DNA of 64,000 bases from Ilyonectria destructans (lineage: Eukaryota; Ascomycota; Sordariomycetes; Hypocreales; Nectriaceae). Of this stretch, positions 22,601-33,554 are shown piece after piece; the stretch's first letter is position 1, and each line of letters begins with the position of its first letter. The stretch lies in contig JAHEWK010000005.1 of assembly GCA_020740775.1 (NCBI GenBank), positions 2,046,001-2,110,000 of the forward strand, written 5' to 3'. The notes below the pieces were generated by a model. The model was not told where the DNA came from. It saw nothing but the letters and a program-made list of their open reading frames with translations, and did not search any database. Made by a program: the position numbers and the translations under genes.

Positions 22601-23464
22601 TGTACTCGGGTGATTAGGGAAAGCGGGGTGCTCATGACAGCTCTAGTGGAATGCTGTTGGTTCGGGATCGTTGGTTCGTCGTTGTCGACATAAAACCTAG
22701 TAACTTCAGAAAGGATCTATCCATGTACACATATTCGGTAATGTAGTGGTCTCTATTTTTGTCTTACTTTATTTTCCACTGCTCTGAAGCCCCTGTCAGG
22801 ATATTTCTACTCTTTATGGTTATCGCTATTGAGTTGCCAAAGTCTACCCACGCCTGAGGCGGTGAAGTTGTTCCAGTACTCATTAGAATCGCAACCAACA
22901 GCATCCTCCTCAGAGACTCTTAGCTTCATCAGTGAAGGAGTTGTTTCCTTGAACCCGAGGGAAGATGCTTGTGTCCCGCATTCTCTCCAGGAAGCGTCTC
23001 AACTCTCTGTCCCGTACGACTAGGAACACGCAGCAAACTTTACAGTAGCCAACACGAATGACGATGCTCTCGTTTCAATCAATGCGGTAGCAAAGACTCG
23101 TCAACTCATAGTATCTCCCACTAATAAACTTATCAATACAAAGCAACTACTTCCAAGTCAAAAACGTAAAAGCCGTTCCTCGTTCCAGACGCCGAATCCC
23201 TAGCCGGGTATGCAGGCCAGTGCTCGCCAGCAGAGGCCGTAACTTCATGTGAGATTGGAGGGTTGCTCCATTAGCAGACACCCTCCGTGTACATGCTTCC
23301 ACAGTGTTTGTTGTCATCTCCATCTTTCTTCCACACCGGAACCCACTTCTTCGTAGCAAACATCACCTTCGACTTGCGTCACTTCGTCATTTGCCGGTCG
23401 TTGGTTGTTGAGATGTCGCTCTATTGTCGCCTTCTTTACTTGCGCAGTCAGATCATGCATATCT
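19612..23464. other. 3.85-kb interval with no supportable gene
   Basis: It lies upstream of the AIM21-like gene and downstream of TVP18. The open frames on both strands here (e.g. 20341-20811, 20818-21369, 21596-21967) have odd composition, no domain and no intron structure joining them. The proximal 500 bp or so is presumably the AIM21-like promoter and leader. The part after about 22440 is AT-richer. I find no tRNA or transposon ends. It may hold an unannotated ncRNA or simply be spacer. Confidence 0.5.
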
Positions 23465-24208
23465 CTACACAATCATCTGGGCGACGCCCTGGCCACCAAG
23501 CGTCTTGCTGCCAACAAAGGCCTGTCCCTTGACCCCGGCTAGGCCGTAGCAAACGCCTGTCAGAAGCAGGAAAACACCGGCGGCAATCAAGCTGCTCGCG
23601 CCGGTGAGAATGCTAACGAACTGGAGGGCACCCATGACGCCATACGCGGCGGCTCGCAGGTAGTTGGTGGAAATCTTGCGAATCGCAGCATCGAACTTGC
23701 TTGAGGTCGGGCAGATTCGAAGCAGGAGGGGAACTTCGACAAACAGGATGATGAACGCCGATGCACTGCACAAGTTTAGTTAGCAGGGATTTCTCAGATC
23801 GCCGTGTCAACCCAGGAGCGCAGAAGCACGGGGTATACATACATGGCTAGGGCGCAGAAAATGATTCTAGTAGGGTGGGTGGTGAAGATGCTAGAGATTC
23901 CAGTCGCAAGACAAACGATCATGGACAGAATGCCCAGCCTGCAAGGAGATTCTCGGTCAGCGATATGTTCGAAGCGCAATTGCTTCGTCGTCATTGGGCG
24001 ACAAAGCCGGTTCTGTCGGGGTAGCTCTACTCGGAGCTTGAGTGCGCAAGCATCGCGAGAGCATAACGAAAGCCGGGGCAATCGAAGGGAGCTTACCATT
24101 GTCCGTAGATGCCTATGAGGACGGTCAGTATCATTATCGGACCAGCGCATGGCATCCAGGTAGCCACATACTGAAGTTTCTGGTCTCGAACTCCTCCTTG
24201 AGAGTCAT
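23465..24208 (-). CDS. TVP18: Golgi membrane protein TVP18
   Basis: Four exons: 24208-24172, 24112-24097, 23938-23843, 23765-23465; 149 aa. The spliced protein starts MTLKEEFETRNFSIYGQWLG and carries four hydrophobic segments. The hallmark block FVEVPLLLRICPTS follows the second segment. Length and layout fit fungal TVP18, a small Golgi/TGN membrane protein linked to vesicle traffic. Exon 2 is only 16 nt (GC ATC TAC GGA CAA TG), flanked by TCATAG and GTAAGC, and phases match on both sides. Intron 2 is long for this window (158 bp), intron 3 is 77 bp. Without the microexon the conserved IYGQW segment is lost, which supports the model. Confidence 0.88.
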
Positions 24209-25720
24209 ATTGACAGCTGACGTCGGGGGCTAGGGCCTCGTAATCGGCTGGGGATACTGGTTCGACGGAGGGTTGCGCGCGGCAAACAATGCGGGCAAGG
24301 GAGTCGGATCGGGTGCGCGAGATTATCGATGAGCAAAATTCGATGTTTGGGTCGATGTGGTTGCGACGGCGATGACGGACAAAGGATGAGGTCGTGGATG
24401 ATTACGTCGTGGGAATGATGGAAATGATGCACGTAGCCTTTTCGCGAAGGGGCATCCGACACCCAGTCCCTGGCCGGTCTTGGTCCCAATTATTGAGGCT
24501 GGCGCAGGCTTGGCTGGGGGGGCGACGGTCGGTTGCTGGCTGCGGGACACTTGCTGACAGGCGGCTCGAGGACGGATACGGCGCTGTGATTGGGCCCTTG
24601 CTTCGGCGTTTTAGGGGCTCCGACGGCCTGACGAGTTTGCAATAGGGGACCTGGTCCACTGGAGATGGTGCTGGTCGCCGTTAAAGATGAGACACAGGCC
24701 CGACAGACGATTTTTGGCGAGAGAGCAATTAATGAGAAGGGAGCAGCGGATATTTGGCGTTTGAGAATATTACGTGGTATGTGATTCAGGCACCCAGGCG
24801 ACGGCCTGCTTTAATGTCGAGTATGCGTCAGGAGGTATAATCGGAGGCAAAGAACTCTGTCGTATTCGGACTCGTTGCAGCCGTTAATTATATCGCCATC
24901 GCTGTAGGCAGCTCTATTTTGCACCGGCAGAGTGACGTACGGGTGTACGCGGCATGGCGGCCAAGCCTCCCGTTCCGAGTCCCGACAGAGCATTCGTGCA
25001 GTAATCCACAGGCTCCAGCGTATCCAGAGAATGCCACGGCTCGCCAAGCCGCCACCTACCCTACATGGTGAGCGTTCATGTCTTGGCCTTTCCGTCAACC
25101 GTCTTGGCGAGATCCATCTTTTAATGTAGTCGTGATATTGAGGCTCACGATGCACGATTGATGATGATTGACTATGTGGAAAAAGCAACAAGGGCCCCGA
25201 CCCGTAGGGCTTGAAATGTGTGTCCTGGTTGAAGATCGACAGGTGACATTGACTAACCAATGCAATCACCGCCTTAAATAAACCAACGTGCGAATGTCTT
25301 ACAAATTCTCACAGGTAATGGCGATATCATGGCTTTATATCACCAGATATCGCTGGCCTGATTCCTCACTATAACGAATGTTCAGCTCTCAGCCCCAGTC
25401 AGTCAAGACCATGTCCCGCGGATGTACATCATCTTAGCGCTGTGGAGATCGCGCCGCCGGTCCTGGCGAAGTCAGAACTAACAACAGCGACAATTACATC
25501 ATTCTTCAGCATCCAATCCAAGTGGGCTAGCCCTAGCTTGTAGCATCTCACATCGCCTTGGGCTTGCTGAATAAACATTATTCGACAGTACGCACCGTTC
25601 GACCCAGGAAAGGCATATCTATATCGTTACCGCCAGCCTGCAATATTCTCCTCCATACCTCCGAGATACGGCGACGACAGTCAGCTTTGCGGGGCTTCGC
25701 CAACATAATCGGCCATCAAC
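24209..25720. promoter_or_regulatory. Divergent intergenic region, TVP18 / cyclodeaminase-like gene
   Basis: 1.5 kb between divergent starts. Short open frames around 24205-24660 and 24811-25269 show no coding character. No defined element recognised; the sequence near 25560-25720 is a plausible leader for the plus-strand gene. Confidence 0.45.
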
Positions 25721-27218
25721 ATGCCCCTCACCGTCCTCTCAGACGACCAGGTCAATGCCGTCTTCGAAGGCCTTACACCGGATGAGCTAGATGAGTTTCG
25801 AAGTGTTCTTTCTGGGGCCCTTCATGAATTCTCTACCAACGTCAGGGGTCCCGAGGACGGCTTCCAGCAACCGCATGGAGTCACAACACTCCACCCAGAA
25901 ACCCAAGTCAAGACGTCGTATATGTCATCGTGTGGCCCCTGTGGGATGGGCTGCAAAGGTGAGCACTTGTACTGCAGCATTCAGACAGACATGATACTAA
26001 CTCTTCCCAGTGGTATCGCGTTTGAATCCCGACGCCGTAAAGGACCAACATCTTAAGCACGTTCACCCCAACGGCGTGCTAACCTTGTTCAAACCAGACG
26101 GATCACCCTTGGGTATCGTCCACCCCAGCGCCCTAACAGCGTTCCGTACCGCACTGGCGTCGGCCTGTCTCCTCAACCGACGGAACCATGTTAAGACCAT
26201 CACCGTCTTTGGGAGCGGCATGCAGGCATACTGGCATGTCCGACTCGCCCTGATGATGCGCGGCAGCACCATCAAGCACGTCAATGTCATCAACCGTAGC
26301 TTCTCGAGCAATGCCACTGGACTGCTCAAGAAGTTCGCCAGTATCCCTCAGATTATCAAGCAACGCGAGGGCTGGACAGAGGCCCAATTTGGGCTTCTGA
26401 CGCCGTCATTCCACGAGTACAACCGCCTGATCAAGGACCATATCCGCGACGCGGACGTGATTTACTGCTGCACCCCGTCACAGGAGGATCTCTTTGACGG
26501 TTCTATCCTGACGTCTCACGAGGGGCGGAAGAAGGGCCGTCTAATTATTGCGGTGGGGAGCCACGCGCCTAACATGAGGGAGCTGCCGGATGATCTGATC
26601 CAGATGGCTGTGAAGCACCACGATCGGCCACATCGACACTTCCATAAGCACGCCAGGGACGGCGGTGTCATTATAGTGGACAATCTTGAGGGTGTACTTA
26701 AAGAGGCCGGTGAGATCATTATGGGCAAAGTTGACCCCCATCAACTAGTCGAGTAAGTTGTTGCCTAGCCCTGTGCGATGATAGTCTACTAACAAAGCGG
26801 TAGACTTGGAGAGCTCGTCATGCTCCACCGCCTAGCTCTAGAGGAATCTGACGCCGAAGTTGGGAGCAGCCAGGCATCCATCTCTTCTGACCTGGATAAG
26901 CTGGTCGTCAACGACAAAGTCCCGTCCATGACAGCCGTGTTCAACAACACTCCCGGCTCGCCGCGCTCTAGCAGCCCTAGTGGATCAACTGGCTCAGATT
27001 CTCGAAAGAGCTCCTCCATGTTTCACTTCCGCAAGAACTCTGGTAGCTCGTCGGATGCAGAGAGGAAGAAGAAAGAAGATGGCCTCTCGCTGTGGCTGAG
27101 GGATGGAACTGTCGTCTACAAGAGTGTGGGACTCGGCCTGATGGATTTGGTGGTGGGGGTACACCTGATCCAGATTGCCAACGAGAAGAAGATCGGTACA
27201 TGCGTGGAAGGATTTTGA
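25721..27218 (+). CDS. Ornithine cyclodeaminase / mu-crystallin family protein with Ser-rich insert
   Basis: Exons 25721-25958, 26011-26752, 26804-27218; 464 aa. The N-terminal half has the family substrate/dimer fold (MPLTVLSDDQVNAVF; TTLHPETQVKTSYMSS). A Rossmann NAD(P) motif follows (ITVFGSGMQAYWH) and then a conserved IYCCTPSQEDLFDGS segment. The typical C-terminal helix appears as GTVVYKSVGLGLMDL. Between them, from about residue 345 to 420, sits a Ser/Pro/Gly-rich stretch (PGSPRSSSPSGSTGSDS...) absent from bacterial enzymes. Members deaminate ornithine to proline or reduce/bind related imines; the actual substrate cannot be read from this sequence. Introns are 52 and 51 bp. Confidence 0.85.
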
Positions 27219-27395
27219 TACTGCTATGCCAACTCAACTAAATGCAAAAAGTTGGAGGATTTCATTTTGGATCAGTGACGATAGAGTAGACAGCAATATT
27301 CTATAGCGGACGATATAAGACTCGTCATCTCGAAACACATGACATTCGGCGACATTCTAATGGTACAATTTATCATCCATGCTATCATGATTTCC

Positions 27396-28843
27396 TTACT
27401 CCGCAACCCAAACAGCAGCCATACCCATACCAGTGCCTATGCACATGGAGGTGCTGCCAACCTTCTTGCCAGTTCGCTTCAGCTCATACAGAAGGGTGGA
27501 AACCTGTCGAGCACCAGTGCAGCCCAGCGGGTGACCAAAGGCAATGGCGCCGCCCTTGGGGTTGATCTTTTCTTGAGGAATACCCAACTCATTGGCGCAC
27601 CACAAGCACTGGCTGGCAAAAGCCTCGTTGATCTCGAAGATATCCACATCCTCCTTGGAGATGCCAGCGAGGTCGAGGGCTTTGGGGATGGCCTTCCAGG
27701 GGCCCTGTCCCATGAGGAGGGGCTTGACTCCCACAATAGAGGCGCAGACATACTTGCCGATAATGGTCTGTCCGAGCTTCTCGGCGGTGGAGCGCTTCAT
27801 GAGGAGAACAGCAGCGGCGCCATCGGAGATCTGGCTGGCGTTGCCGGCATGGATGGTGCCATCTTTGGCGAAAGCGGGACGGATCTTTCCTAGGGACTCG
27901 ACGGTGATGCCAGGGCGAACGCCATCATCCTTGGAAACGGTGATTTCCTTGGTCTCGCCGGACTTGGGGTCCTCAAACTTGACAGTGAGGGGGACAATCT
28001 CCTGGTCAAAGAGACCCTCCTTCTGGGCCTTCAAGGCTTTCTGATAAGATGCAGCAGCGAAGGCGTCCTGATCGGCTCGGGAGACGTTGAGATCCTTGGC
28101 CATCTTCTCCGACAGAACACCCATGGGGACCTTGCAGTTGGCAGCCTCGGTGTGGTTCTCGAGCAGCTCAGAGAACTCGCTCACGGCATTGGGTCTGTTA
28201 CTAGTCAGCGCTATGTACTGCTAGTGAATCGTCGATGGCTACTCACCCATATGACAGACTCATGCTCTCAACACCAGCACCGATACCAATGTCGATCATG
28301 CCAGTCTTGATCTGGTTTGCCACGTCGACAGTGGCTTGCAGTCCTGAAGAGCACTGTCGGTTGAGTGTTCGCACAGCAGTGGACTCGGGGAAGCCAGCAA
28401 CCAGAGCAGCGGCGCGCATCTCGGTTGCGCCACCACCGGCAGCCAGCACGGTGCCGACGCAAACATCCTCGACGAGGGCAGGGTTGATCTTGGAGCGGTC
28501 GATGACGGCCTTGAGGATACCAGCCATGAGGTCGGAGGCGTGGGTATCCTTGAAGCCGCCCTTGCCTCCCTTGGTGAAGGCACTTCGGCAGCAAGCAGTG
28601 ACGACGATCTATTCAGAGGAAGAGTGGTTAGGCGTGGGCGTGGGCGCAAAGGGGTGGGAGGCTCCATACGTCATCTGGGCGCTTCTCCAGGATCTTGTCG
28701 CGGCCGCCAGCGGTCGGGTTACCAGAGATCTGGCCGCCAATTTGAGTAATTCGGTCCATAGCTGGGGAGCAGAGAGAGAAGCGTTAGTAACGGCGTCTTT
28801 GGAAATGTGGAGTTGGGGAGGAGAGCGGCCACATACCACCCAT
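27396..28843 (-). CDS. Peroxisomal 3-ketoacyl-CoA thiolase
   Basis: Exons 28843-28837, 28761-28670, 28608-28247, 28194-27396; 419 aa. It cleaves 3-ketoacyl-CoA to acetyl-CoA plus a shortened acyl-CoA, the last step of beta-oxidation. Start MGAMDRITQIGGQISGNP contains RI-x5-QI, which fits the PTS2 peroxisomal targeting pattern. Catalytic residues are visible: nucleophile Cys in NRQCSSG (C119), GHPLGCTGARQ, and the second Cys in MCIGTGMGMA (C405). The coding part of exon 1 is only 7 nt (ATGGGTG) before a GTATGT donor and a TACTAAC branch site; a second ATG two codons into exon 2 could also start translation. CCTCGG-type motifs lie upstream. Confidence 0.93.
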
Positions 28844-29013
28844 GATGTCGACTCTAAGTGGATTGGTAGCTGTGGATGAAAGAGGAATGCGTCGCTGTCG
28901 AGGGTTCGCGGTATGAGATGAGGGCGAGGCAGAGCGATGGGAAACAGAAGAATGGAGGCTCAGAAGCTTCACAGGGAGATGTACAAAGGTAATATAACAC
29001 GGCGGTCGGCAGA

Positions 29014-29019
29014 CCTCGG
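29014..29019 (+). promoter_or_regulatory. CCTCGG motif, candidate FarA/FarB (CTF1) site
   Basis: CCTCGG lies about 170 bp upstream of the thiolase start codon. The core CCTCGG is the known target of FarA/FarB-type fatty-acid regulators of fungal beta-oxidation genes. A second copy on the other strand occurs at 29149-29154. Confidence 0.4.
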
Positions 29020-29148
29020 ATGTGGTGGAGACGGAGCGAGGTTGACGGAGTGTTGGATGCGAAAGCGGCGAAAGCTCCTGGGGCTCCAGGGTGTCTGGAG
29101 GGTTTCTGGAGGAGGGACCCGCTGATGTCAGCTGGGGAAAGCCGCCGA

Positions 29149-29154
29149 CCGAGG
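29149..29154 (-). promoter_or_regulatory. Second CCTCGG (as CCGAGG), candidate FarA/FarB site
   Basis: Inverted relative to the copy at 29014 and about 305 bp from the thiolase ATG. Two copies of a 6-mer in this upstream region is mild enrichment. Confidence 0.35.
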
Positions 29155-29656
29155 CATCTCGTCGCCCCGGTCTTGGCGTAGATGCGCCACATCTTTAGCG
29201 CCTTTCACATGCCATTTCCCCAGCTTTTCGGCGTCTGGGCCTTGTAACTCGCCGCCCGTGGGCAACCAGATTTGCGTCACGAGGAGCCGCTGAATGCCAA
29301 ACCTCGTTTATTTGGCCCCCCCACGAGGACCTTGGGATGACTGGATTGCAGGAGGCCGGGAAGTAGTACGTAGTGCGTAGTACGGTAAGCTGCGGTCATC
29401 TTCACAAGCCAGCCGTCTGCTGCCGCCGCTCCAAAACCGCCTAATCTGTCTTCTGCTTACATGGTGAACGTATAAGATAATCATCAAAGTATAGCAAATC
29501 GAACCGACAATTGCCATAGGCAAATAATCAGATGCGAATAAAGAAATTCAAAATGCCAAAATGCCAAAAAAGAAAACTACCTAGAGTTCTGTGGTTCCTC
29601 GCCAGGTACTGTACTTTCTTTGTTATTACAGTGATAGCGGTTCGAGATGTCGGGAC

Positions 29657-31170
29657 CTATCCATCATGTGAGAACGGCCCCATACTATCAGTTGATGCTG
29701 TGTAAGGGTACGACGCAGATGCAAAGCCCCCGCCGAACACCAGCCCGGAACCCGATCCTCCAGAGCGTGGGGTCATTGGCTCAAGCTTGCAGTCTTCGGA
29801 TGAGCCTCTATTGGAACTTCCCGCTAATGCAGAAGCAGGCGTAGAAGCAGGCGCAGAATAAGATGCAAGTTGGCTGGATATCGGAAAGGGCTGGAAGAAT
29901 GTCGTCGCCCTGCCCTCGACCGAGGTTTGCAGGCACGTCGGAGCGGACCCCGGCACTGCTAGCTGCTGCATGTGAGCATCTAGATAGTGGGGTGGTATTT
30001 AGTTAGTATCTTATTCATATCATTCTCCAACCCGTATCGGCCTGGCTATGTAATATGACTTGCCTTGTGCAAGTCCAACCACGGAAACGCAGCCGAGTTG
30101 TGCCAGGGCTTCGTAACCGAGTTCGATGCTGACGTGCTGGTTGTTGAGTCGACCCAGTTGGATATTTAATCGCAAATCAATGCGACCGATGTTTTCTACT
30201 TCGGCGACGTCAAAGAAACAGAACGACTTGGGAGCCTTCTCGGTTGTCTGGTTCATGCGCCGCTGTGGGTGGACTGGGTGTCGCTTCAATGGCATGTGCT
30301 GGACAATCCTAATGTCGGCGAGACTGTATTGGTGACCCAGGCAGCACTTCGCTAAACAGGGGATTTCTTCTCCGTTACGAAACTTAAAGTTGATTCGAAT
30401 GACTTTTCCGTCAAATATCCAAGGCATCGTTGGTGAGGCGAAGCTTTGAGAGGCCGATAATGGGGTAAATCCCGAAGGTTTCTGAGAATGACTAATATTC
30501 ATCGTCATAGTTGGGCGTGGTTGCTTGAGGGCACTCCTTCTAGATACTTCGTGATCTGGCTCAGCAACCCTAGCGCTTTCGAAATGGGGCTGAGCAACGA
30601 TTGTTGCGTCAGAGGAGTCGGACTGGCTAAGGCATGACCGCTTTGATGGGACCGTTAACAAAGACCGATCTTGGGGAGGGCTCTGTAATGAAGTCTCAGC
30701 TGGCCCAAACTCAGGATCGAAGGTCCTAGCGGGAAATTGTGAGAGTGGGTAATACGTTGAGCCCCCCGGGGTGTTGTAGTCACTTGTAAAGCCCGAGGAA
30801 TGGCCTCCAGTGTCAAAAGCGTGGTGGCCTTCCAGTACTGGCCAAGTAGGCAGGGGGCTCACATCTGAGCCTCTGTTTCCAGATTGTCTAGTTGACGATG
30901 TTTCGTCTGAAGAAAAACTGTACACTGGTAAACCATCAGACCCCAAAACAGAGGCCTGAGTCGCACTTCGGGACTGCGGGATCGGGCCGATGGGATGCAG
31001 AGGCGGCTCCATCGTGTATGGGTTCCAGATCTCGAAGCGTGGTGGAGATTCGAGAACTTTGTTAGCCGTAAGCGACTTCGGGTTGCGTTGCTTGTGGCCC
31101 CCCATCAGACACCCTGCCACTCGAGTCCCGAGGCTTGCTGGCAATCTATCACGCGTTCAGAGGTCATCAT
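29657..31170 (-). CDS. Unrecognised fungal protein, possible regulator (three-exon model)
   Basis: Proposed exons 31170-31113, 31056-30064, 29979-29657; 457 aa. I do not recognise the family. The first 230 residues are Ser/Pro-rich and look disordered. A structured block of about 110 residues follows, from MPWIFDGKVIRINFKFRNGE to LGCVSVVGLAQ, with even spacing of hydrophobic and charged residues. A Ser/Gly-rich tail follows. Composition resembles fungal developmental transcription factors, but I see no zinc finger, bZIP, homeobox or velvet signature. Intron 1 (56 bp) has a weak GTGTCT donor and acceptor AACAAAG. Intron 2 (84 bp) has an AAG|GCAAGT donor, a TACTAAC branch and acceptor TATCTAG. 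The N-terminal exon is the least certain part. Confidence 0.6.
29980..30063 (-). other. Second GC-AG intron candidate
   Basis: Donor AAG|GCAAGT is the textbook GC-type donor. The branch ATACTAACT lies upstream of acceptor CTATCTAG. Phase 1 joins CAA-G to AT, giving GLAQ-DAHMQQLA. GTTGGA, the GT alternative close to the end of the open frame, has the wrong phase. Confidence 0.6.
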
Positions 31171-32898
31171 GACAAAAGTAAGACAAGGTGATCCTACCCG
31201 GAATAACACGGCGATAAGAATGCGGCCGTGGAACCAACGAACAGATCGTAGCCCCAAATAAAGATTCATGTAAAGCTGACATACGATTGACATCGCCTGG
31301 GAATCAAATACATCTTAAGACCATCCCCACAAATAAGACAATGGGGCTGTGGTATGGCATTGTGTGGATGTTGTAAAAGGCAATAGTCGGTCGCCTCGTA
31401 TCGATTCACAAGGCGGCCATACAATTCACAAATGCAACACCTTGCGATGCGGTTGCTGATCGATTCTGCCCTGGTATTGAAGTTGGTGCATATCCCAACT
31501 AGGGTGGGCGTATTCTGATTAGATACGCGCATTCTTGGAGGTATATTTCACCATCAACTTCTCTGTCTGTAAGGTAGTCATACAACATAGCAACTTCCTA
31601 CGGACCATAGCACTGAGATCATCAGACTAACATAACAACTAAGCATTATTGAGGTGTTCAGACTTAACTTTTTTGCTAAGAACCTAGGTACTTAGACTGT
31701 TGAATGTACTGTAGTGATAGCACAAATAGGCACATCGATCCTTGATGGACTGTACTTCGCCATGTGGGAAGTCTGCGCCTGATATCATTATTTTCAACTC
31801 GGCATTACTCTTTGGGGATGGGGGTAATCGGGTTGTCATTTCGCACGACGCCCCCATATTTGACCACTTCTATTCGACAGTAAAACTCCAAGGCAGGGCG
31901 AAATGACAATACAAAGGGGCTGTTCGGTGGGGCTCCCGACAAGTGCAACCGGTGAGCCCTGCAGTCTCGGTGTAGGAAGTGCAAATCTGACTAGAACATC
32001 TGCATTTTGAATAAATCCCTCACCCACGATGCAATACACGTGTCTCGTTTGTAAATATATTTGTAACTTAGGTTGACTCAGGCTGCCCGTGATACCCAGC
32101 TGATGTTCCATCGCGAGTGACCGCGCTTGCAGATTGTCTTAGCGCCTCAACTGCGATGGTAACGCTGCCACGACTGATGCGAGAAACCGGCCGCTTCCGA
32201 GGTATTTTGAGGCATCCTTCCGAATCCGAAGATAACCAACAAGATGTGACGAGGTTCTCATGGATGTCAGGCGCCTCAGCGCGGGGCACTGGCATTACGC
32301 CAACTGTAACCGAGGCGGCTTCGTCACCAGGCATCGAGCGCCCCGTTTTCAAGGGAATAAACCGCCCTGGAAATAGGAACTTCTGAAAAACGAGGCGAAA
32401 CTGCGAATATAGCACTTGGTTTAAATCGAAGCATTGCTCTCGGGATTAATGTTCGTTGATGATTGTAGAGCAAGACTTGGCAGGAACGCTATCCTCCATT
32501 TCATTGTTTGGCTTCGCGCAGGTTGCGTATCAAGAGAATACATTGTTGGGCACCAGTATGTTGACCAATGCAATTTTTATATCCATGTCTAACACTTTGA
32601 AGCCCCAATGGCAACGGTGGTTTGTTTGGGAGACGTTGAAGAGGGGCAGCCCGTAAACATTTCGTCTACCAGCAACACGCCAACGCCCAGCCCTGGCGGC
32701 CACTGTGTCCCAGGACAAGAGTTGGCTAGCCGCTGGGTAATGGTTGCGCATTATAGCCCAACTTGGCTGAAAAGTGCCATAGAAGCCAAGAGCGAGAGCC
32801 TTTGCTTACGCAGCAGTTCTCCAGCCCGAAAGGTTCGAGTTAGCTGAGCGATAACACAATACGGCCGTAAGCTAATCGAGTCAAGTCTCAGGGTTCGT
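31171..32898. other. AT-richer interval without a supportable gene
   Basis: Start of a low-GC island. Open frames at 32068-32415 (-) and 32117-32386 (+) overlap each other, and neither has a clear start, intron or domain. One of them may be a relic exon. No repeats or transposon ends recognised. Confidence 0.4.
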
Positions 32899-33554
32899 AT
32901 GTCCCACCTCATATCCCGGACTCAGGAGGGACTGTTTTATCTTCCATTTCTATCCACCGAGCAGGGAGGCCGAGTTGTCCTATTAAGGCTGGATCTAGGC
33001 GACGAAGATTGGCCCGTCCCGCAATTAGACGGGTTTGTTCGGAGAGATGCCAGGTACCCAGGAGATATGCCAGGACAATTCCAAGTAGAACCACTGGATC
33101 AAATTTGGAAGGGCCTGATAAACTGGAACACGCGGAATACCCGGAGTCCGGATACTGGAATCTGGAACCGGGAGACCCTGGCCAATTGGACCTTACTCCT
33201 CAGAGTCCATCTGAGGATCTGTTTTTAAAGACAGAATCTAGCACCCCACCCAGGGAGAAACCACCTCCAGTAGGCCAGGAGGCTGCAAAACCCGCGTTGA
33301 GTGATATACAAGAGAAGTTATCTTGTTTGTCAATTGCTGACCAGGCCGAGTCGGGTTATGATGTGGAAGCCAGCACATTGGTCGAACAGATATACAGTTC
33401 TGGTGAAACCCTCCCAGTCCCGGATGTTGAATTTTCCGATGACAGTGAAGTGGATGATGACACTTATTGGGAGTGGGACAAAGAGAAACAGAAGTTTCGG
33501 CATTGGGACGACGAAGATGAAGAATGGGTGTACTTCCCTGACGCCTTTGACTGA
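32899..33554 (+). CDS. Orphan acidic, tryptophan-rich protein (two-exon model)
   Basis: Proposed exons 32899-33084 and 33147-33554; 197 aa. I do not recognise it. The first frame reads plausibly (LLRLDLGDEDWPVPQLDGF) but must shift to the second frame. A 62-bp intron with donor CAA|GTAGAA and acceptor CCGGAG restores phase but has a weak donor, so a frameshift in a decaying gene is an alternative. The C-terminal 120 residues are acidic and end in a compact aromatic motif (YWEWDKEKQKFRHWDDED, then EEWVYFPDAFD). Such tails are common in expanded, lineage-restricted fungal gene families; that link is an impression. Confidence 0.42.

Larger units (their letters stand above)
28844..29656. promoter_or_regulatory. 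Thiolase upstream region / 3' flank of the next gene
   Basis: Both neighbours are on the minus strand, so this gap contains the thiolase promoter and, at its far end, the 3' UTR of the unnamed 457-aa gene. No coding exon seen apart from chance open frames. Confidence 0.5.

Noticed and set aside
32068..32415. Overlapping open frames on both strands inside the AT-rich island
   Set aside because: No clear ATG context, splice sites or domain. Possibly a relic exon, but not strong enough to list as a gene.
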